Shown here: piece by piece, positions 13,293 through 23,637 of the stretch | Layout: every line of letters begins with the position of its first letter | Numbering within the stretch: position 1 is the first letter of the stretch | Source of the DNA: Ancylostoma caninum | Lineage: Eukaryota; Nematoda; Chromadorea; Rhabditida; Ancylostomatidae | Assembly: GCA_037903475.1 (NCBI GenBank) | Contig: JBAJFG010000344.1 | Coordinates: 372,001-436,000, forward strand | Direction of reading: 5' to 3' | Length of the DNA: 64,000 nucleotides | Notes under the pieces: model-generated | What the model was told of the DNA's origin: nothing | Databases searched by the model: none | What the model saw: only the letters and a program-made list of their open reading frames with translations | Made by a program: the position numbers and the translations under genes

Positions 13293-13757
13293 CTAGCGAC
13301 ACAGCTTATCCCGAGCTCTCAAACTTGAGGTACATGCTAACATATGGTTTGGACTCCAGAGAGCAAGAAACCTAGGTGGGCAAGATTTTGACTGGACCTT
13401 GATCTTAACTTCAAAATCGGCTCCGTTATCGCACCGTACCCTGTGGCTACCTAGAGGAGTTGCGGAACCTGATTTATCTTTCCCATCCGGGTGTTCCTTC
13501 ATTCGGACACAAAGTCTACCAGTTTCCTAGATGTGCTCATCCCCACAGTCACTGCATGAAATCGGGTATCCTGATGTCATGCAATCGCCACCTCTGCCTT
13601 CCGGACAAATTTTGCAGTCCGGAGTAGTGCACATGCACGCCCATAGTCGAGTGCGGATAAGCTTTTGCTTGAGATTACTAGGTGGAAGCTCTACAACTGC
13701 TACTGAGTTTTCTAAGCTATCCAATACATATAGTTTATCCAGTCGTATAAACGCGCT
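13293..13757 (-). pseudogene. Penelope-like element GIY-YIG fragment
   Basis: The minus-strand translation shows the PLE C-terminal signature. A cysteine cluster CTTPDCKICPEGRGGDC is followed by ISCSDCGDEHI, an in-frame TAG (13527-13529), then ETGRLCVRMKEHP. That matches the GIY-YIG region, with the stop replacing a residue. Downstream comes ATPLGSHRVRCDNGADFEVK, typical of the same domain. PLE proteins are reverse transcriptases with a GIY-YIG endonuclease. Only this domain remains, so the copy is dead. Its upstream edge coincides with the start of duplicated segment A. Confidence 0.75.
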
Positions 13758-14908
13758 TTAGCGGATACGTTGGTGTGTTTTAGTGAATCTGCTATTCAAT
13801 AAAAACATATCCGCGGATATGCGAATCCACTCGTTTCACTGCAGGATATCTTTTTCCGCTTGATTTCCACTTGATAATGACCCAAGACCTCCTCCATTTT
13901 CACTTCTTATTGTCTTTCGCCGAGACACCACACCTGCGCTAAGAAATGAACACGTGGATGGATAAGCTATGTTGGTTAGCAGAGTGGTTAGGAAAAAGGG
14001 GAAACGGGCGTACACGCGCTTTTTTTCCTACCACGGGTAAATATAGTGAATACGGCTCTAGATCCATTTTACGACTCTAGATCCATTTAATTCTTCGAAC
14101 AGTAGAAGTCGAACGCATGCATTCTTCGCGCATTTTTCCGCATGCAGTCGAATGTAGGAGCAACCGCTCTACGAATGTACATAATCTAAATACAGTAGAA
14201 ACTTTCCAATGAAAACTGACCACAATATGAAGTTCAGAACATGAACCGGTTTGTCATTTCACGTCAAAGTCGCTTTGCCCCTGTCTTCGTTTCCTTTCTC
14301 CTTCTTGTCTTTCGGAAGGTGGCTTCATGGGTTTGACTTGATACGTCATATTTTCAATTTTCAATTTCATACACCGAAAGAATTCAAGCCGCAAACGATT
14401 TTCAGTAGATCTCAACAGATAGACGACCAATCCACAGATTCAGCTCATTTAGCACTTTTCATTTTGCATTTTTGTCAGCTTTTTTTGCTCTTCAACTATA
14501 GCTGCAGCAAAACTTTGTATGTGCATGTATCAACTATTTTCCGACAGCACAGACGGTAATTCCGATATTTACAATATTACAGAATTGGGGAATTTCATAA
14601 ATTGTCGGCTATATTGGACAGTATTAACAAAGAAACTATGGGTAGACAACAAGAAGGGCAGAAGTTCTGAAATACGAGTAGATGTTCGAAGATCTTTATT
14701 ACTTGGCGACATGGCTAACACCTTTTATTCGTTATCAAAACATATTTATTGGACGCGTGGACTATATGTGAAATACAAGTACATTTTTGGGTTATGTATT
14801 CAAATGAAACCATCGAGCAGTTTGCCACCAATATACTGTAATATATTACATCGCGCTTTCTTCTTATGGGATAGGTATTGATTTCTAAACGTTGTCTCGG
14901 AATGAGGA

Positions 14909-14914
14909 TATAAA
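14909..14914 (+). promoter_or_regulatory. TATA box of CAP-like gene A
   Basis: TATAAA lies 50 bp upstream of the start codon at 14964 and is conserved at 27973-27978 in copy B. The implied transcription start is about 14940, giving a very short leader. Confidence 0.7.
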
Positions 14915-14963
14915 ACCGCAGTGCGAACGACGACTACACGGACTCACTCTCATCGTTCTCAAC

Positions 14964-17187
14964 ATGAAAGTCGCCCTCGCCCTTCTCGTAACGGTACGTT
15001 GTCAAGCGCAGCTGTAAAGATCGCGCTTCAGTTTTAGCTCCTTCAACTCCTTCGCATGTTAGCAATCTTGTTAGACGCGCCGCACCACAGTTACGACGCA
15101 ATTGTCCTGACACGTCCTGACGCGTACCGTCTGGCTGTAAAGAAGGAGCACGGTTCGAACCTGTCAGGATCTACGTGGTACGTGTCAGATCGCATCAGAA
15201 CAAGCGCACCACCGTACTGAAACAGCATCGCAGCGGCTTTGAGTCGCGGTCAAGAAGCGATTTCAAAGGTGGAGGAGAACTCCGAACGGCCGCGTACAAG
15301 GAGCGCGACCGCGGCGTAGCCCTTCTGAGCGGAGACACAGGGGCTCTCCATCCGGCTCTGGTTGTCTGCTTCTGCCAGCAGAACTCGAGTGCCACGGTAC
15401 CCGACCCTTGCACACGGCCTTGTACACAGCTATGAGAACTAATTCTATTGCACCAAGTATCAGTATATCTTTACTTTAAGCTGGTCAGCGTTAATGTGAT
15501 GGAAGCAGCAGAAGATGTGATCGGTAAGCTAGCTTCCTATTTGCATACAAAGCTGTAGCCCCAACTTGGACAACTTTCTTCCAGAAAATCCGGAGAAATG
15601 TTTTGTGGACCGCCACTTCAGAAACCTTTTCGATAGAGGACACAATAAACTTCGTCTATCGAAGGGACTACCAGAAGTGGTGAGTATCATGGAGTATATA
15701 CGCATGCATTCTCAATGCGTGCGTACGTCATACGTGCGACTAGGGAAGAAAGATTGAGGTGCACTCATCAACGCAGCATAACGTGAGTGAGAATAGCACG
15801 CCATTGTTTGGAACGGTCGCGACTTCACGAAAATATTATATAACCTACTTCGGCATGCATCAAGTATAAATGGCTACTTTTGTGTTTGTTTACAAAATTG
15901 TCTAATTGTTCGTAAGCGTCGATGGCGGTGGCCCTTTCGCGACCTCAAATAGACGAATAGACGCCGCGCAACCGCGCCGCGCGCTAGAATCGATGTTATC
16001 TGCAACCGCTGTGCTATTTCTAGCAGATTTTCCACCCGATACGGGAGAAGATGATCAAATCGGAAAGGAAGGCAGCTACAAACAGGATTCCGGCGGCAGA
16101 TCGATTCCGGGGCGCGCGGAGCGGTTGCGCGGCGTCCTTCTCAAGGCCGCGGAAAGGCCACCGCCATCGACGCTCACTGTATGAAGTAAACATTCCAATT
16201 TTTCGTGGCGTAGGTATTACCTTTGTAGAACGCAATGGTAAGAAACACGCTCGTAATATCTCCTCTCTCAATGATAGGATATGAAAAGATCGACTGTCAG
16301 TTGAATCAAATTGGCTAGGCGCGGGACTAAGTCGAGCTGGCGGTGATCCCTCGATTGCATGGGAGAGCTATCCCGCGGTGTTGGTCGGTCTTCGTCTCTC
16401 CTTTTTTCATACTTCATGCCCTGAGCAGACTCTCATGTGTTTTAGGCGCTGCCGCGCAGTCTCGCGTAGTTGTTACATATTACATGTGACTGCGTACCAT
16501 ACTAAGACGAGACCCTGCACTGTCTGGAGCGGTATTTCTTTGGCTGTTCGACCGTTGTCGCAGTGATGACAGGTTCGAAGGCAGCTCAACCAATGTTATC
16601 GCTCGGGCTTTCGAAGGCAGCTCAACCAATGTTATCGCTCGGGCTATCTTTGTTGATCGTCTGGCAATGATCCTAGCTATCATAGCAGCGTGAGAATGTC
16701 ATCATAGTGTGAGAAAAAAATGGAAGAATAAACAAAAAGTCGCAACATTTTCTCAAAACAGGGAAAACGTTGTCCATCCTCCAGGTGTATGACTGCGAAT
16801 TCGAGGAGCACGCAAGAGAGGAGGAGGAGAACAATGGCTATTTGGATGGAAAGGGATACGGCAAACTCGTCTTTGAAAGGTTTTCTTTCGATTTACAGCG
16901 TAGTTGTAGCCCTTTCCTCTGTTACTGCTTTCTTGCTTCAGAACTTATGATCGCAGCGTCCTCAGAGCGGTGGAACGTGCATTCAACGAACTGAAGTCGG
17001 ACCCTAACGCAGTAGCACTGGTAACGTAGTAAAGTTTATTTCTGATCTGTCCTTTTTCATTGAATATGTGTTACTTTAGATTGCTAACCCGAAAGCGACA
17101 AGATTCGGATGTTGGGGAAGACTGTTCCGCGTTAAAAGCACTGGCGAAAAGAAGACAAGAGTCACTTGTGCCTATGATAAGAAGTAA
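14964..17187 (+). CDS. short secreted CAP/ASP-like protein, copy A
   Basis: Exons: 14964-14993 (or -14997), 15585-15679, 16785-16879, 16942-17020 and 17080-17187 (TAA). Exons 2 to 5 join in phase. Exon 1 encodes the signal-peptide start MKVALALLVT. The strong donor at 14994 leaves phase 0 while exon 2 needs phase 1, so either the weaker donor at 14998 or a missed small exon is used. The mature part is about 125 residues. It has CAP-family marks: LFDRGHNKLR then VYDCEFEEHA near the start, and RFGCWG with TCAYDKK at the end, like activation-associated secreted proteins of hookworms. The central CAP motif (GHxTQ-type) is missing, and the protein is far shorter than the usual 190-residue domain. 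It is probably extracellular; function unknown. Confidence 0.7.
15001..15450. repeat. intron 1 repeat of CAP-like gene A
   Basis: The intron contains a GC-rich repeat with TGACACGTCCTGAC-type motifs and a palindrome-prone segment, also present in copy B (28060-28500). Related TGACACGTCCTGACA sequences occur near 59,210 and 58,440. It was present before the duplication. Confidence 0.55.
15914..16177. mobile_element. Tc1/mariner-type MITE in intron 2 (copy A)
   Basis: Inverted ends AGCGTCGATGGCGGTGGCC and GGCCACCGCCATCGACGCT, with CTCACTG then TA at the right edge and TA at the left edge. The full end is CAGTGAGCGTCGATGG, seen at 34360. There is no coding capacity. TA flanks and CAGTG ends indicate a non-autonomous Tc1/mariner-type element. 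The same insertion is in copy B at 29046-29310. Confidence 0.7.
16574..16645. repeat. 36-bp tandem duplication, copy A only
   Basis: TTCGAAGGCAGCTCAACCAA begins two adjacent 36-bp units at 16574 and 16610. Copy B has a single unit near 29,695, so this arose in A after the duplication or was lost in B. Confidence 0.8.
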
Positions 17188-17331
17188 TGCCATCAATGTT
17201 TTGCAAAATGTCAGCGGTCAACGTATAACAGTGAAACTAGCGGAATTTATGTTTCAGACCATAAGTGGACTATGTACGCACAGGCGGTTACAAATGCTGT
17301 CTAATCTTTAGCTGTCACACCAACCTTCACG

Positions 17332-17337
17332 AATAAA
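17332..17337 (+). terminator. poly(A) signal of CAP-like gene A
   Basis: AATAAA lies 145 bp after the stop codon and is conserved at 30418-30423 in copy B. Confidence 0.55.
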
Positions 17338-17688
17338 TTTTCATTGCAGCAAAATTATTTCTACACAGCTTATATCCACTCAGAAATGGGCGAACCACGC
17401 CAGCCAAATGTGCAATATTTATAGCTTGAGACAAGTATGACATGTGTGTGCATGCGTGTTTTAACAATCGCTCAATTAGCGCTAACGGGATAGTGTAGAA
17501 ATTAGCGATGTCTCTGGTGAGACCATTGGATTTCACAGAATGGATAGAGCTGTTCAAACCTTTCATTCGGTTGTTGTCCTGCTCAGCGAAGGATTCCCTG
17601 ATTGGAGCACAGCCACTGACAAGAATACGGACAAACTGAGAACACGAGTGTAGATCTGAGCATCCGCGGCCTTCTATTTGAAGATGCA

Positions 17689-18550
17689 CAGTCGCGGCCA
17701 AAAAGGTATTATCAGTGCCATGTTCAAGGCGTAACTTTTCATCATAACTCATCTTGCGATTGTGCTATTCGGACAAAATTTTAGAATTGATGAGGGTCGA
17801 AGTATTCTTTTTTTTTGCGCTGCATAACTTTGACGCAACATGCTTTCAAACAGAACTATCGCGTTCCAAGTCCGAATTAACAACTTTCATCAACAGGATG
17901 ACTCCTCGTTTGTATCGCCTCATTTTGATTCGCAATGAAGTTATTCTAAATCTACTTCTGAGTGAGTACTTTGCTATAATAATCGTGTTCTGAAGTTGTT
18001 CTCTGTACATGAAGAAGTGCTATTACCGAAACGCCCAAAAAAGTGTGAAGAAAGAGTTTTCAGGAATCTCCAACAAAAGACAACCGTTCCAGTGGAGGAT
18101 ACTTCTATGATATTCACTAATGACAACTATTCTGATATTGAAAAATGAACTGCAACGCAGTCAGTATCATTTAGATACAACAACAGAGATTTTTTGGTAA
18201 ATTCTACCACTTACTTTGGTCCTCGCATTTGAGAAGCAAAGGAAAGTGCAGCAATGACATTTGACGGAAAAATAACTCACTACGTTCTTGATTTGCATCA
18301 CCTCTTCATTTTTCTCAGAAGGTGGTGGTGGAGATATTGTACGAAGTCAAAGGAAGCCAAGGAAATTGGTGTTCTGGCTTAGTAAAGCTACAAGAATCAA
18401 ATTTCTGCCCAGATAAGCCGCTGTTAGGAAGCAGCCAAAGAGCTTCAATACATATCCAAATTTCATCTGGATAGCTCAATGCAGAGGTGAGTTTTAGCAG
18501 AAAATTTTCTTGTTAAAATGACGCTGATCATATCTTTTTGGCCGCGACTG
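17689..18550. mobile_element. 862-bp TIR element, absent from copy B
   Basis: The ends are near-perfect inverted repeats: CAGTCGCGGCCAAAAAGGTA on the left and CTTTTTGGCCGCGACTG on the right, with CA on the left and TA on the right as a decayed TA target duplication. Copy B shows the empty site at about 30792. CAGT ends and a TA target suggest a Tc1-type element. No transposase motif was recognised inside, so it looks non-autonomous or degenerate. Confidence 0.8.
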
Positions 18551-19021
18551 TACGTACGGAGTGGTCACAGGTGCTGATGTTTATACAACAGATACCTACT
18601 TCAAGATACAACCGCTACCGGTAACCATCTTAGGGTCATCATAAGCCTGGTCTTGCAAGTGCGTGTCATAAACAATGGCGCCTGTTCATGACAGCATGGA
18701 ACATTCCCAGGACAAGAATTAACTAGCTAAAGAAGATTGATAATTGATAGAAATGATACAGAGCGCGTCAGAACTTTACGCCCATCCTAAAAAAAATCGT
18801 CCTTTCGGAAGAGGATCTAGATTTTCCGAGTAGTGACATTCACTATCTTTTTCAGCTTTCATGAAGACCCGAAAACTTTCCCTAAATCCTTTCTAGGTGA
18901 TCCTCCAATTTTTATTCGTTTTTGAAAAGGAAATTGGTTTGGTATGGTTCAAAACTTTACGCCCACCTTTGAAAATGTCGATTACGGAGGGTAGGAATTG
19001 CGAACAAACAGGCAAATGAAA

Positions 19022-19566
19022 AGGACTGATGTAGTAGCGCTCAATAAGACCGTAGGATACTTCATGGAACATTCGAGATCAACTGAAACGAACTCCTAAT
19101 TTGAGGCATCTCTATCAAATGTCTTTTTTTCAGTCGTCTGACCATTGCCTGTGTTTGTTTTTTGTATGCAGAGAAACTATAATTTTTAAATCTGAGAAAC
19201 TATTACTTTTAAGTGCTTCCATCTTGCTAAACCATTTTTTTCCAGAGCCATAAGTAACCAATTTTAGCATCTGCTCCAATTTTTTTGTTGAAACTTTTGT
19301 TGAAACTATTTGTTCTGAATATCAGTCAGGGATCTTGACTGCTTGTTACAGCTGATGAAACTCATCAAAATATTCACAAATCCGTCTTCCAACGAATTAA
19401 AAGATTAACGAATTAACGCATTAATGCGCAACGGCCTTTTTTGGCCTAACGTAACGAATTAACGGATTAAGGAAATCTAAAATTTTTCTAACGCACAGCC
19501 CTGGTACGGACTGATGTAGTAGCGCTCAATGAGACCGTAGGATACCTTATGGAACATTCGAGATCA
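19022..19566. mobile_element. 422-bp insert between 61-bp direct repeats
   Basis: A sequence beginning GGACTGATGTAGTAGCGCTC occurs twice, at 19022-19082 and 19505-19566, around an insert (19083-19504) absent from copy B, which has one copy at about 31269. The insert is AT-rich, has AACGAATTAACG-type motifs and ends CACAGCCCTGG. The flanking duplication is far longer than a normal transposon target duplication. Confidence 0.7.
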
Positions 19567-20667
19567 ATGTCAAAGGTATTTTACTTTCACTGACTGAGCA
19601 AACGCTTCACTGAACAGATGTGAACAAAACAAATTTCTAAAAGTCTTTAGGTGGCCGCAGACGCCTAGGCAATATCTCCATAAATAACCTTAATACGCAT
19701 AGATAGAAAAGGAAATGTTAGAAGGCAATTCATGGTCGATACGTCTGCAGAATCACCCGTCTGGTCCTCTTCCTCCACAATGTCGGTCGTGAAAATCAGT
19801 ATTAAATTTCCACCAACCGTTCCCAAATCGACCAGGATTAAGAGAACAATTGTTAGAATTATTAATTGTTAATAATATGTGGTTATCAACAATGCCAATC
19901 TATAATACTTGAAAGCAGTGTCCCTCATGCTCTTGTTCAAGCTTTTAAAAGCTTCTAAACGTTGTCAACACGCTTACCTCCTCGATTACATGGTTTGTTC
20001 CAAAACGGCCTTCAAACCCTCTTTGAAGTGCCAGAGTGTGTATCAATTTGCTGAAACACCTTGACATGCAAAACTTTATGTCATTTTTGATCTCATCGAG
20101 AGGGCAGGCCAAGGCTTATTGGGTGATCCTGCAGCTGTGGCGTTAAACCAGCACGGCTAAGAACGATCCGCCAACCGGCTCCGAGAAAAGAAGCCATTCG
20201 CATAGCTCCAAAACCGATTTCTCCTTACTTTCATGAATTTCAATGTATACTTTTGGAATCAGTAGATCAATGATCAGAGAAGACGACCAACAATGTCACA
20301 ATGATGAAAGAGGAAACCGTTCAAGAACCATAGGAACAAGGGGATTGTGATAAAAAATGAACGGATATGTTTACACATCGTTTTCAGCAGAGTACTTAAG
20401 AACTTGGTACATCAAAGCCAACCGCTACGATTTCCGTGAAGAAACATTTCAAGAAACCTTTTCCTCGCCCTACACATGAGATGGAAATGAAGGTGTAGAT
20501 GTACATAGAAGTTTACATAACAGACGAAATTTTCAGAAGAAATAGAGTCAATTCCGCTTTCGGTTTGGCCATGTTTGCTGTAGACGATTTAAGAGAAAAA
20601 TTTCATTAAAGTGGCTCCTCTTATAAAAAAGGCGTCAACGAAAAGTTCCACATTATTTTACTCTATC

Positions 20668-20983
20668 TTTATTTACTACCTTGATTACAATAACACACAT
20701 TAACAACACTCAGGATAGCACATACCACATGTGTTGATCGCACATTATTTCTTCACAATAGACTTCGGGGCTTCCGGTGTTGCAGCACAAGAACTATTCC
20801 GAATAAATCAAGCATCAAACGCCACACATCCTCTCCGAAGACGGCTAGACGTCTGGTGAGACTACAGTAACGTGCTCTCGAGAAGGCATAATGAACTATA
20901 ATGCAGTCAAAGCACAGAGCTGATAAAGGCTTGCTGTACTTATTAGGGTAGCAGAAGAGCGCTCTCCTCTCCTCCCTTCCCAC
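20668..20983 (-). other. conserved ORF and poly(A)-like site, both copies
   Basis: A minus-strand frame of 76 codons (20753-20983) is kept in copy B (32511-32741) with four replacements. About 80 bp beyond its stop is AATAAA (minus strand, 20673-20668; 32431-32426 in B). A different frame ends ATPEAPKSIVKK then TAA in the same place and could equally be the real terminal exon. Conservation may only reflect the recent duplication. Function unknown. Confidence 0.25.
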
Positions 20984-21277
20984 CCTTCATCTCCAGGTTG
21001 ATAACCATGCACTACTTTCAATCCTTTTTTTCTCATTCATATCAGTGTTTTCAGCTAACATTTCTACAATCATTGGGTGGTCGGTTATGCTTAGCAAAAC
21101 TGTTTTTTTTCTTCGTCCATGCCATCTTCAACGGCTAGATCAGCATCATTATCATCATCCTTCATTCTTAACCATGGCACTCATAACTAGTTCTGTTGTG
21201 CCGGAAGGCTTTTGGGCAATAGCATCGGGGAGGTTATGCAAATCCCGAAGACAATAGCACATACAAGCATCGCATCA

Positions 21278-21284
21278 TATAAAA
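21278..21284 (+). promoter_or_regulatory. TATA box of secreted-protein gene, copy A
   Basis: TATAAAA, conserved at 33035-33041 in copy B, lies about 160 bp upstream of the start codon. TTCTTTATTAG, 13 bp before the ATG, looks like a splice acceptor, so the leader is probably spliced or trans-spliced. Confidence 0.5.
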
Positions 21285-21443
21285 GGGAAAATGTCAACTG
21301 AAAAATTTTCTGCAGTTTTTTTTCGTTCAAAATGTCATCTATCATAAATGTGTGTTGTGATTTCCCATCATTTCCCTTTTTTGAATGTTACCTTCATGTG
21401 TAGCTTGAAAGAATAACTTTTCTTTATTAGGTGTACTACCGCT

Positions 21444-21656
21444 ATGATTCATCACATGGTCACCACTGTATTTGTGATGACCGTGATGATAGGAGCACTT
21501 CCTACCCTGCCTCCTGCGCCACCTCTATCACCAGACTGCCTGCACGATTTCTTTACGCAGACGCGTTTCATCGTAAGGAACCCGTCAAGGTTTACGAATG
21601 ACATGGAGGCGAATATAAGAATGCCGTTGCTGCATTCGAGGGGACTATGTTGCCAG
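21444..21656 (+). pseudogene. truncated, frameshifted secreted-protein exon
   Basis: This is the copy A counterpart of exon 1 of the gene at 33202. The signal peptide is intact, but one C is missing where B reads GCGAATATCAAGAATGCC. The frame therefore shifts after EANI and ends at a stop near 21657. The cysteine at residue 37 of the B product is phenylalanine here. Homology to B ends in the first intron at about 21726, so exons 2 and 3 are absent. Transcription could persist because the promoter is shared, but no full protein can be made. Confidence 0.8.
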
Positions 21657-21726
21657 TAAGTTGCTTTTTATCGTTTCTTTTCAATTGCTATTGGGTAAAC
21701 TTGTCCTCTATATAGTGCTAGAGCTT

Positions 21727-21970
21727 TGCCCCCCCCCCCCCCAAGAATGGTCCGCCAAATTTTCGAAATTACTTTACAGTACAAATAAAAATGTTTATTT
21801 TTAATTGTCTATTTTTATTATTACTTTTAATATAATTTTTATTTACTGTTTATTATTATAATTAATATTTTTGTCAATTTTATTTTCCATCTGGGTCCCC
21901 AACGTGCCTGAGACCCCACTTTTTTTCCCACGCCCTCCCCCCTCTCGCCCACTCTCTGTGTCCGCCACTG
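21727..21970. mobile_element. hAT-like MITE at the end of copy A
   Basis: The element begins with a C tract and TGGTCCGCC and ends TCCGCCACTG. It shares the AATTTTATTTTCC and GGGTCCCCAA core with other family members. GTGCTAGA before it and GCGCTAGT after it may be an imperfect 8-bp target duplication, as expected for hAT. Sequence beyond it no longer matches copy B. Confidence 0.55.
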
Positions 21971-22596
21971 GGCGCTAGTAATATTAAGATATTGTTAATA
22001 CTAATATCTAATATGTATGAAGAATTATAAAAGGGACATACGATCTGAATATTGTGGGTAGAAATTAGCACAAGTTCTTCTTCTCGTTATTCAGAAAGTC
22101 CACCATTCTCAAAACGACGCTGAGCATGACGTAATTATAAGGAGAACTGAATATAGTACCTAGGTTTTACGAAAACAACAGTAATGCTTGGATATTCGAT
22201 GACTCGGTTAGCACACTAGTCACATAAGATGATGCGTGACCAGGGTGTCTTCAATATAAAGACTCCCATAACGAACTCTGACGACAACACGACAAAGCTG
22301 TTTTTCTTTTTTTTTTGGGGGGGGAGGGGCTAGGCGTCACATAAGCTGATGCTTTGCTCCATATATCTTTTATGGAGTTCTGGTAAACCTACTGGTACTG
22401 ACTGAATATTATGGTCATATTCACTTCTAAACCTAAACACTAGTATGTGTAAATTGGTAAGTACAGTAGGATTAAATGAATAACTGAATTGAACTTCACG
22501 AGCATGGTTTCGAGGTTATTTATCTACTTATTTATTTATGCTAAGGTGCGCATGAACAGTTAAACAATTCAACTAAAAAGAACACCGACAAGCATT
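21971..22596. other. no recognisable gene
   Basis: AT-rich spacer with a G tract at about 22317. No coding signal. Confidence 0.5.
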
Positions 22597-23005
22597 AAAG
22601 GCAGCACTCACGGAAATTTTCACTTCTGAAGTGAGTCGCTTACCATATAGCCGGCCGCAGGACTATCTCAAGAATAAGTTGAACACCTTGAATGGCCGCC
22701 TACCTGCGAAGATACTGCCGTGGACACATCTGCTGCTCTGGACATTAGGGTTCTGTCGCGCCACCTAACGCCGTTGACAGGGTGTGCGCATGTGGTTCAG
22801 CGGAGGCGTGTTTATGAAATTCGTACCATTTGCAGAAACACGGAACACTCGTCCGCGCTGTGGACACACATGAAATACCGCCATCATTTTCTGTGTTTTT
22901 CGCGTGTTTCACGCAACTTCATCGTTGTCAATGAGTTCATCGTCTCTAAAAACCACGATATACCACGAAATCTTCAACCCAAAAATTTCCATGAGTGCTG
23001 CCTTT
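22597..23005. mobile_element. 409-bp TIR element
   Basis: Left end AAAGGCAGCACTCACGGAAA and right end TTTCCATGAGTGCTGCCTTT are inverted repeats of more than 20 bp with one mismatch. There is TTAA-like sequence at the left edge and TTGAA at the right. No transposase is present. A partial copy lies at 8093. Confidence 0.7.
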
Positions 23006-23637
23006 GAAACAATGTGCTTAAGAACAAAAATCGTGTGGCAACTGTTCGAGAGAGAAAACTTTTGCCTAGGAAAACAAAAACCAAACAGCCTGTTGAAAGT
23101 GAGAAAGGCTAAATCAGATATGAGTTCCCCATCATGCGAAACGGAAGTATTCTGCTAATCGTGCAAACCACTACTTAACGAATCTTGCGCCAGTACACTT
23201 TGGGAGAATAGTAGCAGAGTGAAAAAAGGCGGATAGCGCCAGGGATAACGCCACTCTCCACGAGCTCTGGGGCATGCATGGAGAATCTGACACTGGATTT
23301 TCGGATGTCAGGTATTCCCTACCCCTAACAATCCGGTCTCAGACCCACTTGGAGAACAGTTCCTGGGCGAGTAATCAAAGTGTGTACCAGCGCAGTAGAC
23401 ATTGAGCAGTTTTGCATTCCGTCGATTTGGAAACAGTGAAAACTCAGTGCCAGGGAACACATCAGATCGAGCTTAGAAATATGATTCCTAAAAAAAATAT
23501 CCCGAACAGTGTACATGTGCACAATAGTACAAAAAACATGCAAAATAAACGTGTGGTATATATGACTACGATTACACCTTCGGTACTGGCCATAATGACT
23601 GGGATCGTGCTATACGACTGCATTCAAAAAAAAGTTG
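23006..23637. other. no recognisable gene
   Basis: Short frames only; this may include the LINE 3' untranslated region at its right edge. Confidence 0.4.

Larger units (their letters stand above)
13758..21726 (+). repeat. segmental duplication, copy A
   Basis: This segment is homologous in the same orientation to 26872-33486. Homology starts at GTTGGTGTGTTTTAGTGAAT in both copies and ends at GCTAGAGCT. Copy A is about 1.35 kb longer, explained by two insertions absent from B: a TIR element (17689-18550) and a 422-bp insert within 19022-19566. It holds an intact CAP-like gene and a truncated, frameshifted first exon of a second secreted-protein gene. Introns, MITE and promoter are shared, so those insertions predate the duplication. 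Confidence 0.9.

Noticed and set aside
13960..13985. TTGGTTAGCAGAGTGGTTAG resembling a tRNA A box
   Set aside because: No B box or acceptor stem follows, and copy B has diverged at the key positions.
14519..14881. 120-codon ORF just upstream of CAP-like gene A, also open in copy B (27535-27945)
   Set aside because: The copies differ by about 20 residues in 120, much more than the CAP exons, and there is no domain. Openness in both copies is explained by the recent duplication. It overlaps the promoter region.
15140..15170. GGTTCGAACC box resembling a tRNA or SINE B box (also 28216)
   Set aside because: No A box at the right distance and no cloverleaf can be formed; more likely part of the intron repeat.
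17327..17752. 141-codon minus-strand ORF
   Set aside because: It is not preserved in copy B, which has frameshifts and stops, and it runs into the TIR element at 17689.
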